In this document: positions 21,304-30,918 of the stretch, one piece after another | How positions within the stretch are numbered: position 1 is the stretch's first letter | Layout: each line of letters opens with the position of its first letter | DNA from: Diaporthe sp. PMI_573 | Lineage: Eukaryota; Ascomycota; Sordariomycetes; Diaporthales; Diaporthaceae | Direction of reading: 5' to 3' | Assembly: GCA_021399435.1 (NCBI GenBank) | Contig: JAJTUP010000157.1 | Span: 1-64,000 of the forward strand | DNA length: 64,000 nucleotides | The notes under the pieces: model-generated | Database searches by the model: none | What the model was told of the DNA's origin: nothing | The model's input: the letters and a program-made list of their open reading frames with translations, nothing else | Program-made: the position numbers and the translations under genes

Positions 21304-22818
21304 ATGGCCATGGGTGGTCAAGGTCCTATGGCCGTGCTGGTCATGTGGATCATGGTGGTTCTGACTCTCGTGTGCGTGGTTCTCCGTATCTACACGCGAG
21401 TCTGTGTGATTCAGTTCCATGGCGCCGACGACCACGTCTATAATTTTGCTTTCGTAAGTCCGGAGATGGTCACTCCTGCGCCGTCAGCCCTCTGTCTGGC
21501 CTCTTGCTGACCCAATTGACACACACGCAGGTCTGCTTGCTTTGCTACTCCATCTTCATAACCATCGCCGCCGAGTTTGGCTTTGGCCAGAGCGCATTGG
21601 ACCTGGAACCGAGCAATTTATCGAATGCGATCCTTTTCGAGGCTATAGGGCAGACATTTGCAGTCATAGGGATGGCGGTTGCAAAGTGGTCTCTGGGGCT
21701 GTTCTTGCTGCGCATAATCCACCTCAAGACTCATAAGATCCTGATCTGGCTTGTCATGGCTTCGCTTATGGGGGCCAGCATCTCGACCTGTTTTGTCTTC
21801 TGGCTGCAGTGCACGCCGCCGAGATATTTATGGGACCGAAGCATTACAGGAGGATACTGCCAGGTTGATTCAACACCGGTCTCCATGTTACTATGCAGTG
21901 AGTTCCCGAGTAAACGAGTACGAGATGGATGTTACGAAGGTCGGGCATTAACTCGTCTTAGTCCTTTGCGTCATCGCCGATTTTTTCTTCGCCATTTCTC
22001 CATGGTTCTTTATTTGGAATCTCCAAATGGGTAAACGAGAAAAGCTGGTGACACTCATCAGTCTGAGCCTTGGAGTCATGTAGGACCTTCCTCACCGACA
22101 GCGTTCGAAATTGAGCTTGTCCGCCATTACTAATGATTATGGTCACAGAGCTGGAGCGTTTGGCATAAAAAGAACGATTGACGTGCCTCAGTTGTCGAGT
22201 CCAAACTACACAGGTTCGTCGGAAACGCCCCGTTTCCACCTTCTCTCTGAGCATGAACACCGAATTCTTTATTCAGGGGTTTTGGATCACATGTCAAAGC
22301 CTCTTGAATTAAACACTCGCTAACATAGTTCCCGGCATTTAGAAGACACAGTTGGTCTGATCATCTGGTCAGCCGCGGAGATCGCCGTCACGATGATCTG
22401 CATAGCCGTGCCCGTCTGCCGGCCGCTGTATAACCGCTTCCTCGACAGATTTACATCCCGAGGCACGGGCAGCTACGAGAGGCAGGTCGGCTCCAGCCAG
22501 GGCCCCGGCTTCGCACTCCATACCTTTGGCGGGAGCACCATGTTGCCGCGGGGTGGACAAGGGCCGCGCGTTTCGGGCAAGAGGCGGACGACACCGAGCG
22601 TGGGCAGCGGCGAGCTGCTCAGCCTTGGGGAGCAAAAGATGGGCAGTACGTCGACGTACGCCGTGGCCATGGGAACCAGACGTGAGGATAATCACAGCGA
22701 TGAGGAGATACTGGGTTCTGAGAGGAATTCCTCTCCGACAAATCGGCCTGAGGCGAATGGAATCCGCGTGACGGAGGAAGTCAAGGTGACTAGGAGTATT
22801 TATCCAGATAGAGGGTGA
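21304..22818 (+). CDS. Seven-transmembrane rhodopsin/SAT4-domain family protein
   Basis: Integral membrane protein of the fungal rhodopsin/SAT4-domain group (which includes PTH11-like receptors without the CFEM part). Five exons keep frame: 21304-21453, 21531-21897, 21962-22079, 22149-22213 and 22343-22818, giving 391 residues. Seven hydrophobic segments are visible, from MAVLVMWIMVVLTLVCVVL to TVGLIIWSAAEIAVTMICI. The family signature NYTEDTVGLIIWSAAEIAV is restored by splicing exon 4 to exon 5. The last ~120 residues are a hydrophilic Ser/Gly/Arg-rich cytoplasmic tail. No CFEM cysteine module is present. Ligand and signalling role are unknown. All introns have GT-AG borders and a TACTAAT-like branch is visible in the third. 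Confidence 0.88.
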
Positions 22819-23158
22819 TATGGCACATTATGGATGTAATGGAAGGCCATCGTCATACAGTCGGCCAGACGTGTGGGAAGAGCCCTCCTATACGTTCCAC
22901 ATAATTATATCTCCAAGTCATCTTGTCAAATCTGTCACAGGGCCCAATTAAGCGAGTCCCTCAGCAAAATAAGTCGGGACTCTTGCAGCTCTTAGACCCT
23001 GATACACTGTCTTGCTGTTTAGTACATAATGAGCAGTGGCTAATATTTCGGACAAACTTCAGCCTTTCTTGGCCCTCTCCGGCCCTGAGTCGAGGCCACT
23101 CATGCCCACACTAGATCTATCCGTACGGAGCACACACAGCCGCAGTCAGTCACGTCGA
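22819..23158. other. Intergenic, nothing recognised
   Basis: About 340 bp between the SAT4-type gene and the GC-rich retroelement. No gene or repeat was recognised. Confidence 0.4.
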
Positions 23159-23382
23159 TGAACGCAGAATGTAGCACAGTAGTGGTATTGGGCGAAGGCG
23201 CGCACGCGCCGGCCATGGAAGCTCCTGACTGGCTAGATAGCACCGAGGCCGCTCCGGCCACGCCGTCGCCGCCGGAGCTCGGCCTCGGTGCCACGATGCC
23301 GGTTAGAGAGCCTCATGCCGGCGCCGAGGCTCCATCTTCGCCCAATGGTATGATGGTGGGGTGGGGTGCCTCGCCGGCACCC

Positions 23383-24462
23383 TCAAGAGAGCGCTGGGGT
23401 CATCCCAGTGGCGAACTGCCGCTGCAGGGCATACCGGCGCCGGAGACTAGTCCGAAAATAGCGGTCTACGGCGTCGGAGGACCAGCGGCCGAGGACCTGA
23501 ATCTCCTCCCGTGTGAGGCCCTGGTTAGCGGCATGCTGGGCCGCGCCTTTGCGGAAGCTGTGGCCCTTAATGCCGGCCACGTCGGCCCTGATCCTCGCTA
23601 GCCGGCTTCGGAGCCGGCGGAGTACGTGGTCTCTCGTAAAGGGAGCACCCCTGAGGATAAACAGGGGATCCGGGTGGCCGGAGGGCGGTGGCTCCGGCCT
23701 TGCCGCCATTAAGGATCGCATACGGGCCACCGGGCACGCTTCGTCGTCGGCGGCAGCGATCAGAATCCGTACTCCTTCGCCGAGCCTATCGGCCTTAGAC
23801 CTCCGGAGTAGTAGGGTCATATGATCGCCGTTGGCCGAGAAAGTGATACACGCCGGTGTAAGGCGCCGGCCGTTGAAGAGCGCCGGCTCTCGGAGCTCCG
23901 GCTCCTTATAGGTAAACTCGCCGATCCGGAGGAAGCCGGCGAAGGCGAGCGTAAAGGCGGCATTAAGGTTAACCGTATCGATATAGGGTTCCCCGGCCAC
24001 GGCCTCCGGCGTCAATAGCCGGAGGAGGAGGTCACGGCTCAATGACAGCCTCGCCGGCGCCGGCACCTTAACGAAGGCGTGGTGCGCGCCGGCGAGCATC
24101 CGGCGGAGGTGCTCCTCATCGAATACCGTAACTGGTAGTGCCATATCAACGTGGACCGACCGTAGCGCTGAGAAGTATGAGGCTAGCGTTGTGGCCTGTA
24201 TACGGCCTTGGCCCATGCTACCGAACGTGCGCGCCGTAATCCATGCTGCAAGGGTCTGGACTGTGGCCGGCCACGCCGGCGTTCCCCATCGGCGGCACAG
24301 GTCCTCGTAGGAGCGCACCGCCGTACGATAGCCAGCGCGGGTCTCAGGGGTCAGGCCGAGCCAGAGGAGCTTAACGTGGCCGGAGGACCAGCCACGTGGC
24401 CGGAGCCGGCGTATAAAGTCCGTGGGCGGCTCGGTCGTAACGGGACCTGCCAGTTCGGGCAT
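23383..24462 (-). CDS. Tyrosine recombinase of the DIRS-like element
   Basis: 359-residue integrase that would insert the element through a circular intermediate instead of a DDE integrase. Catalytic residues of the YR family are in order: Arg179 (FAGFLRIGEF), a Lys in the beta-hairpin (RRSKADRLG), His301-x-x-Arg304 (GHSFRKGAAQ), a Trp at the second-His position (GRWSS) and the nucleophile Tyr335 (DRYFRTS). An N-terminal SAM-like helical domain precedes it (TRAGYRTAVRSYEDL). The ORF is intact from an ATG at 24462, and its 5' end overlaps the RNase H frame in another phase, as in DIRS elements. All catalytic positions look preserved. Confidence 0.88.
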   Translation of the reverse strand: MPELAGPVTTEPPTDFIRRLRPRGWSSGHVKLLWLGLTPETRAGYRTAVRSYEDLCRRWGTPAWPATVQTLAAWITARTFGSMGQGRIQATTLASYFSALRSVHVDMALPVTVFDEEHLRRMLAGAHHAFVKVPAPARLSLSRDLLLRLLTPEAVAGEPYIDTVNLNAAFTLAFAGFLRIGEFTYKEPELREPALFNGRRLTPACITFSANGDHMTLLLRRSKADRLGEGVRILIAAADDEACPVARMRSLMAARPEPPPSGHPDPLFILRGAPFTRDHVLRRLRSRLARIRADVAGIKGHSFRKGAAQHAANQGLTREEIQVLGRWSSDAVDRYFRTSLRRRYALQRQFATGMTPALS

Positions 24463-26097
24463 AGGTTAGCTATCGTAGGCCAATCAGCGCGCGAGAGCGC
24501 ATCGGCAAGGCCGTTGTCCTCGGAGGTCACCCGGACCACCGCGAGGTCGAGGTCGGCTGCGGCTGCGGCGCCGAGCGCGGCCCGTATATGTACCATCGCG
24601 CCCTGGCTCCGGCCCGTGCCGGAGCGGAGGGCTGACTCGGCTGTTGTATTGTCGACGTGGACCACGGCCCGGCCGTAGGTCCCTAGGCCGGCGACGGCCT
24701 TGATTAGTGCCGCGGCGGCCTCGGTCTCGGCCACGTTTATATGGAGACCGTCGCGGCGCGGGGCGTAGAAAGCCTGCTCCTGCGGCACGGGGAGGGCGGC
24801 GTGCCAGTCGGAGACGTCCCCCGGCGTACCAGAAGCCGCCGATACCGAGGCTACTTGCGTCGGTCCAGATATGTGCCACCGGGCGATCTGAATCGTCGAG
24901 AAGCCGGATACCGTTGAAATAAGGTAGCCACTCCTGCCACCAGCAGAGGTCCGAGACGGCGCTACCGGTTAGCGGCCGACGCGCACGCTGACTGCGGAAC
25001 GTAGCAATGAAGGCCCATAAGCGTGTGAGATAGGTCCTGCCGAGGACAACGACGGCGGCGCAGAAGCTGAGGTAACCGGCGAGCTCCCGCGCTGTATAGC
25101 CCGTAACCGAGCCGTCGGTTAGGGCGGCGTTAACCAGCCGTGCTGCCTTGGCTAGCTTCGAGGCCGGCAGCCGGGCCTCCATCTTTTCGGTGTCTATTTC
25201 GATGCCGAGTACGTCGACGACAGTGCCCTCGGCGTCCTTCTTTTCGGCGTGGATCAGGCCGAGATAGTCGATCCAGGACCGGAACTTAGCATGTACGAGG
25301 CCGTGCCGGTGGGCCAGCTCTGGCGGCAGCACGCCGATGAAGTCGTCGAGATAGTGCCGGAGCCGGAGCCACGGTTGGCTCCGGAGCCATAGCCAGTGGA
25401 GCCCCTCGGCGAACAGGTTGAAGATAAACGGCGCTGTACGGAGGCCGAAGGAGAGGCAGTTCTCCATATAATACCGGCCACGCCATCGGAAGCCGAGCAG
25501 CCACCGGTGCGCTGGCGCCACCGGTACCATACGAAACGCCTCTTTCAGGTCCTTTTTAATGATCCAGCATCCCCGGCCAGCGGCACGGACCATGCCGAGT
25601 ACATCATCGATCGCGCTATACCGGAGGCTTCCGTAGTCGCTGGGGATACCGTCGTTGACCGAGCCGCCGGGCGGATGTGAGAGGTGGTGGATCCGACGCC
25701 AGCCGCCGTCCTGTTTCGGCACTAGACCTAGCGGCGATATTATCAGCGGCGCGTCGGGGACGGCGACCTCTGTCACGCGGCCGAGCCGGAGATCGGATTC
25801 TAGCTGCCGGTCGATGACCTCGGGGTCCTCTAACGCGGAGGCTAGATTATCGGCGAGGACGAATTGCTCCGGACCTTCGTAGCCAAGTCGGGCTCCGAAG
25901 GTGATAATATCGGATAAGAGATATGGCAGATGGCCAGGGTAGTCGGCGAGGGCTGCGAGCCAGTGTTCTGCGATTAACGGCGACGGCGAGTCGCTAAGCG
26001 GCGGCGCACGGTTGTCGACTACGAGGAAGCGCGGCACGGCATTCCTCTCGGGCCGGCGCGGGGGCTGTGTACGCGAGCAGCCCATCCACACCGGCAT
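24400..26097 (-). pseudogene. Reverse transcriptase / RNase H of the DIRS-like element (one frameshift)
   Basis: Starts at ATG 26097. The RT fingers-palm is clear: IIKKDLKEAFRMVPVAP with catalytic Asp183, FGLRTAPFIFN, and the YLDDF box at residues 249-253. RNase H begins in the same frame (AHIWTDASSLGIGGFWYAG), but a one-base change in a G run at about 24817-24823 shifts the frame. RNase H then continues in the next frame with INVAETEAAAALIKA, VVHVDNTTAES and EDNGLADALSRADW. A programmed shift cannot be excluded, but a single indel in a homopolymer is simpler. The open minus-strand frame beyond the shift is spurious. The DIRS RT branch fits better than LTR or LINE RTs because of the linked recombinase. 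Confidence 0.83.
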
Positions 26098-26528
26098 GGC
26101 TGGACCTCAGCCGGCCTTCGGACAGGCCGTGGCTGGGTGGCCGTCCAGCGTGGGTGGACGAAGCTATCCGAAGCACATACTGACTTTCTCGCCCGGGCTG
26201 CTCGGAACCCCAAAAACGCTACACCAAAGGGCTTCGAGACCCTCCTCTGCGCGCAATTCTCTACGGTTTAGGTTGGACCAAATACCTTCAACAACTGGCT
26301 GCAGAGCTTCCGTAAGGAACAGCAGGGTATATATACGTCAACTCAAGCAGCGTTGTATACCATGTGACTGGATCTGGATGTTTGGTTTGTTGTCCATCTG
26401 TGGAGTATGAGACTCGTTATTGACGTTTCTACATATTCAATTCTTGAGTAATAGAGACCTAAACATAGGATCCTTATGAGAGCGGTTGGCGATATTGCCC
26501 TACGCGGTTTTCGCTTTTTCAATCTACT

Positions 26529-27679
26529 TCACACCACCTCAATTGCGCAGGAAAGTTTGTATTCTTTCTCCAAACCATCTCCCCCACCGCCACGACCGCC
26601 CTGAATGTTCGCAATCGCAATTTTGATATCATCGTCATTCTCTAGGAGAACAAGATCACCGTCTTCGTCGCGGTACTTTATACGTAACTCGAGATGGCCA
26701 AGATCTGATCTGGTCAATATGACAAGCTCAGAGCCGATGCCATCCACAACCGAATGATATGTAGTTTGGCTGGTAACTGAGAGCTCAGCGCAAATCCAGA
26801 GTCTTTCCACCTTGGGATCGGTTCGCCTGAGCGCACCTATCGAGGTATATCCGGGCAAGTGTTCCGATCCTGGCCATGTATGCGTACCAATCGACTGTGA
26901 GGTCATACTTTCTATCAGGTCCTGGCCAGTTGTTTGTTCTTCGGAGTTCAAGACACTGCTGTCAAGCCCATTTCCCCAAACGGTATGAGGGACTGTATCC
27001 GAACCCTCCCTTTGATGCCGAGAGCCGGAGTGAACTTCCTTCACCGAGTCTGCTTGCAATTGGTCTAGAACAGGGCCCTGCCCAGCTCCCCTACCACATT
27101 GTGCCCTCAGACCAGCAGCCCACTTCTCCATGGTCTCCTGATTTATAAATTTGATTACCATCGTCTCATTCTTATGGCCGCCCTTCCACGCAATCTGTAA
27201 TTCGCTTCTCGCAAACCGCGTCAGTTTAACGTTCTTTTGCATTTTGATGGAGATCTGCAGTTGAATGTTAGCGTCTAACCTTCTGGACGTTCTCTTATGG
27301 TGGTACGCCCCTTGAGCTGCAACCTTTCTGTTTTCCCACCCACTTTTGGACTCTGAAACCTTGTCTTTTTCTGCTTTGTTATAACTTTTTCCCACAAAGT
27401 CAGCTCTTGCTGAAAGAGATAGACCTCGAAGGTCTTCTCTTGACACCCCTTTCCGACAACGACGGTATGTCGATCATAAAGCAGAAGCTTCCCAAGCGAG
27501 TCGATCCGTTGGCTCTCTTGGCTATCAAGGTGAAAACGCAGCCCTATTAGGGCGGCTCCTACCAGTGTCTGCTTAACAGAATTGTTTGCTTCGGTTGACA
27601 CCTGCTCTGTCGCCTCAATACCTGCGGCTATGTAATTATCCCGCCTATGTTTACCCGTGGGTCGCTCGCTCGAGTGCAC
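26529..27679 (-). pseudogene. Cdc24-like RhoGEF, C-terminal PH-PB1 fragment
   Basis: Two overlapping minus-strand frames together resemble the C-terminal half of Cdc24, the Cdc42 exchange factor for polarised growth. The upper frame (27679-27275) has the end of the Dbl-homology domain and the start of the PH domain (SLGKLLLYDRH, KTFEVYLFQQ). The lower frame (27446-26529) has the rest of the PH domain (ELQIAWKGGHKNETMVIKF, MEKWAAGLRAQ), a linker, and a C-terminal PB1 domain whose OPCA-type acidic motif is YRDEDGDLVLLENDDDIKIA. The frames must be joined by a shift near 27350-27440. The calponin-homology and most of the DH domain are missing upstream. Cdc24 is usually single-copy and essential, so this looks like a partial, inactivated duplicate. 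Confidence 0.72.
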
Positions 27680-27714
27680 CCACTGCTGGCGCAGTGGGCG
27701 CCTAAATTGGTTGT

Positions 27715-28011
27715 TAGCCTAAATGGGGTTGTCACCCGAGCGTTTTTTTTTTTTTTTTTGGTGCGAATCCCACCCAAAGTGATAACCCGAGCACGGCACA
27801 ACAGAAGCTAGTCAAGCGCGTACCCATTAATGCTCTTGCGACCAATAGTAAGCAGAAAAGAGACACTGTGTTGCCTAAATGGCAGAAGAAGGCAAATAAG
27901 CTAGAATGGGACTTTGCATGGGCTTTGGGGAGATCAAGGCATATCTTGGGAAAATGTATGGTCACATTGTTAATAGTTGCCCTTTCGGGTTAAGCCCGCC
28001 GGGCGGAATAA

Positions 28012-28042
<31 letters not shown>
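27715..28042 (+). repeat. Possible SINE-like unit ending in a (TG)n tail
   Basis: GGTGCGAATCC at 27760-27770 resembles a Pol III B box, and TAGCCTAAATGG (about 27715-27726) could be an A box. The stretch ends in a GC-rich hairpin-like motif (27980-28005) and about 15 TG units (28013-28042). A 17-base T run (27743-27759) lies between the putative boxes and would terminate Pol III, which argues against function. A similar hairpin plus (TG)n tail occurs at 55284-55338. Tentative. Confidence 0.25.
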
Positions 28043-28044
<2 letters not shown>

Positions 28045-28302
28045 TTTACCATGAATGAAAAGTATGCTACTCTACTGCGAGGAAGCTCATTTTATGCTGC
28101 TTCGCTGACCAAATGTGGCCTATCCGGATAGTCAACGACTCGGTATGAGAAGAACAAGGAGAGAAAGCAAATCATAAGAATTCTATGGCTTATGGAAAAG
28201 TAGACTATGTAACCCGTATGTACTGAGTGAATGTTCATTGTCACGCGTTTCAACTGTGTCTGCAACTCCCGGTCTCCTGGCCTCTCGTTTGGCGCCGCCA
28301 TG

Positions 28303-28803
28303 TTAGCAGTCTTCCGTCTTGATGCGTTTCACGTCGGGCTCTGCTTTGCAGTCTTCAACGTCTTCGCTCTTGGCCCGTTTGCAGCCGGACTCCTTCTTCG
28401 CCCCGGCATCTTCTTGCCCCTCGGCGGCGGCGGGCGGTTGACGCTCCGCCTCGGCCGCCGCCGCCCTCTCTGCCGCCTCCTTGCACTCCTTGAGGAATCG
28501 TCTCAGGAAGTATATGATCCTGTTCTTGGTCTTGGCGAGGCGCGTGCTGGCGGCCTGCAGCTTCTCGACGGCGGCCGCGTCGAGCGGCCGGTACTGCCGT
28601 GTCGCCTTCGCCTGGAAGCCCCGCTCCCACGCCCGCGCCGCCGCCTCGTCGCCGGCCTCGCGCGCCGCCGCCGCCGGGTCGCGCACCTCCAGTTGGCCGT
28701 CGGGCCCTCGCGTCGCGAGCCCGTAGTGCACGAGGCCGAGGTCCACCTCGTGCAGGAACATGAGGGTGGACTCGCCCGGCACGATGGCGTCGAAGCCGTG
28801 CAG
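28303..28803 (-). CDS. Hypothetical protein, 3' exon (5' part not resolved)
   Basis: An open frame of about 166 codons, GC-rich like a host gene, runs from a TTAG acceptor-like site (28804-28807) to a stop at 28303. It begins LHGFDAIVPGESTLMFLHEV, continues through an Ala/Glu/Arg-rich helical stretch with probable coiled coil (RLAKTKNRIIYFLRRFLKEC, AAERAAAAEAERQ), and ends in a basic, acidic-mixed tail (CKRAKSEDVEDCKAEPDVKR) with nuclear-localisation-like clusters. No ATG fits a complete ORF, so an upstream exon is missing or lost. I do not recognise the family. Confidence 0.4.
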   Translation of the reverse strand: MHGFDAIVPGESTLMFLHEVDLGLVHYGLATRGPDGQLEVRDPAAAAREAGDEAAARAWERGFQAKATRQYRPLDAAAVEKLQAASTRLAKTKNRIIYFLRRFLKECKEAAERAAAAEAERQPPAAAEGQEDAGAKKESGCKRAKSEDVEDCKAEPDVKRIKTEDC

Positions 28804-29308
28804 CTAATGCCGAGTGGAATATCAGGGCGCGATGTGTCGCTTTATCGCAATGGATGGGAGGAGTATGGGCACCACCTGGATCGCTGGCGCTGAAGTGGCT
28901 AAATTGGATATAATGACTCTTTCAGATGAAACTAGTTAGGGCTTTGGTTCTGGCTGGTCTGTCTTCTTTACGGAGTACCAAGGAAATATTAGGCGTCCTG
29001 TAGGGCGAACATGTCACCAAGATACTCTTTCCAGATGGGGGTCTGTACCGAGATCACGTGCCAAGGGGAGGGTAGCGTAGAAGGTACCGGTTGTGTTGCC
29101 TCGTACGGATTACGTACAAGCAGAGCAGTGACAAACGACTCGCGATGGGTGCTATGTTCCGGGAGTGGAACCATGAGAGTGCTGATCAGGCTGGTGTATT
29201 CTGGATAGTACTAAGCTATGTAATAGCTTGGACTTTGGGTGACTACTGAAGAGCCAGTCTTCCGTAGTCCGGTAGAGACAGGATGCACTTATATACATGA
29301 GTGCCTTT

Positions 29309-29402
29309 GCGTGGACGATGCTTACCCATCGTCCACTTTTGGCTGGACGATGGACGCTGCCCGTCCGTCGTCCACCTTTCCTTGGACGATGGACGATGCC
29401 AC
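29309..29402. repeat. Cluster of TGGACGATGG / CATCGTCCA motifs
   Basis: At least six copies of a GGACGATG-like motif occur in both orientations within about 95 bp. The style matches the subterminal repeats of the hAT copies in this window, though with a different motif. It may be an orphan hAT or MITE terminus. No partner end was found nearby. Confidence 0.5.
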
Positions 29403-29639
29403 GGGCCCTCAGATAGCTTCCTGGCGGCATGCAAATCCACTCCTTCAGTTCCCTCCAGAAACTCGCTGCGCGCCAGCGCCTACCCTAGTGCCCTCGAGCG
29501 ACAACCCTTTGAACCTTGGAACGGCAGCTCCGTATCCACGCCGAGTGGCCGAGGCCGTGTTGAACTGCATCAACCATGCCATATCTTTCTGAATTCGATC
29601 AAGGGCAGATGGCTGCATTGGACGTGTTCGCCCCAGACA

Positions 29640-29762
29640 TGGCTATATGAATATTCAAATAACGTCTTATATGAATATGCATGAATATATTCATATTCAT
29701 ATCCATATAATATATAAATATAATATGCACTTACGTATCCATATTCATGCATATTCATATAA
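29640..29762. repeat. AT-rich ATATTCAT/ATGAATAT repeat block
   Basis: About 120 bp built from repeats of ATGAATAT and its reverse complement, interspersed with ATATAA. It could form cruciform or hairpin structures. No coding content. Confidence 0.75.
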
Positions 29763-30038
29763 GGGAGGGGGGTCCTGATTGGCTCAAATTAGATCTAATC
29801 TCTGTAGGAGATGATAGTGTTGAAGAACTTGCTTTTTGGGAGATATAGGTGATACCAACCTCTGACGGGAAGTCCGGACTTCCGGGCTGCCGGTCTGAAC
29901 ATTTGGAAGACCTTCCTTCCGGTTTGATCAAATGTATGAGCCTTTGGTCTGTTGGATGTGGCACACTCCAAATACACTTTATGCTAGCACCAATCTCTCT
30001 ACCTGACAATCTCTTGATTAGATCTTAAAGAAAACTCT

Positions 30039-30572
30039 TCAGTTAACGTATGTTATGCAGTAACTGACAAGTAATAGTTCTCCTTGTGCCTTAGCGATAG
30101 GCTGGAGCTCTTGATCGATCCATTTCTCCATCAACTCCTCGTTGTTGTAAGCTGTGGCGTTGTATTCGACTGTGACGTTAGGAGAGTATCGGTGACTCTC
30201 TTGCTTATAGATACGTGCAGTAGGGCCGTTAGCGCCTTTGAAGATGATCTTCGGCTTGAGGCGCTGTTTTCCATCAGCAAAGAGGTAAAGGATAAGCGTT
30301 ACTTGACGCTTATCCCAGCCATTCTTCTCAGCCTTCGCCTGGACTGACTTTGCGCCTTTATGCTCGTACGTACAGCCAGAGTTGAACTCGAAGGGAACAG
30401 GCGTTTTATCGAAGTTGAGTATATTGGCTTTGCGAAAGCGACTACTCTCTGGCGAGTGGGCTATATTCCGTATTGTAGGCAACAACGGCCCTGGAGCCTT
30501 TAGCAGAGAGTTACGCTTGATGTATTGGAGAAATCGGTTGACAACAGGAACGTATTCCTTGTTGAATTGCAT
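30039..30572 (-). pseudogene. pogo-like DDE transposase, central fragment
   Basis: 177-residue open frame covering the start of a DDE_1 core. NILNFDKTPVPFEF carries the first Asp (usually followed by Glu, here Lys); then come GAKSVQAKAEKNGWDKRQVT and IIFKGANGP. The second and third catalytic Asp regions are missing: the frame ends at 30039 after KAQGELLLV. No DNA-binding N-terminus precedes it. It belongs to a different pogo-type branch from copies A and B. It is a decayed remnant in AT-rich DNA. Confidence 0.68.
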
Positions 30573-30918
30573 GTGAAGATGCTTCTTATTCAGACTATTC
30601 TAGCTTCGTGTAAGTGGGCCAGAGGCCCCCTATATATATTCGACTTATAGGGATAAAGATATTCCCTATTATTGATTGCTAGACGACATAGCCTTGTGCT
30701 TAAGCTTCTTACGCTCTGCATCCTACTGTTCTACCAGGTAGATCAGCTCCTGGATGTCGGGCAGGACATCTTTATGTATCTAAATCTCAGATGCCAAACT
30801 TTTGTGAATTAACAAGATGATCAGTTTTTTGTTTCCTAGTCTAGTCTTACTGAGGTATAACGAGCGTCCATTCTATAACTTTCGAGATTGGCTAAGTGAT
30901 TCATTCCCTACACAATAA

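Larger units (their letters stand above)
23160..26100 (-). mobile_element. DIRS-like tyrosine-recombinase retrotransposon
   Basis: A markedly GC-rich block that differs sharply from its neighbours. It encodes, on the minus strand, reverse transcriptase plus RNase H (24484-26097, with a frameshift) and a separate overlapping tyrosine recombinase (23383-24462). RT together with a YR and no DDE integrase or LTRs is the hallmark of DIRS/Ngaro-type elements. No gag-like ORF was recognised upstream. At the 3' side, short inverted repeats are nested: ATTGGGCGAAG (23189-23199) pairs with CTTCGCCCAAT (23336-23346), and CACCGAGGCCG near 23239 pairs with CGGCCTCGGTG near 23281. They may belong to the terminal structure these elements need to circularise. 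The outer limits are estimates. Confidence 0.8.

Noticed and set aside
10280..22818. Secondary-metabolite gene cluster built around the two P450s
   Set aside because: No backbone enzyme (PKS, NRPS, terpene synthase) is visible. The SAT4-type gene and the large unknown protein are not typical tailoring genes.
23158..23601. 147-residue plus-strand ORF
   Set aside because: Lies antisense to the tyrosine recombinase in GC-rich DNA where long spurious frames are expected; its composition is low-complexity Pro/Ala/Gly.
28231..28893. 220-residue plus-strand ORF
   Set aside because: It is the antisense shadow of the Ala/Glu-rich exon at 28303-28803; Leu/Arg-rich translation without domain features.
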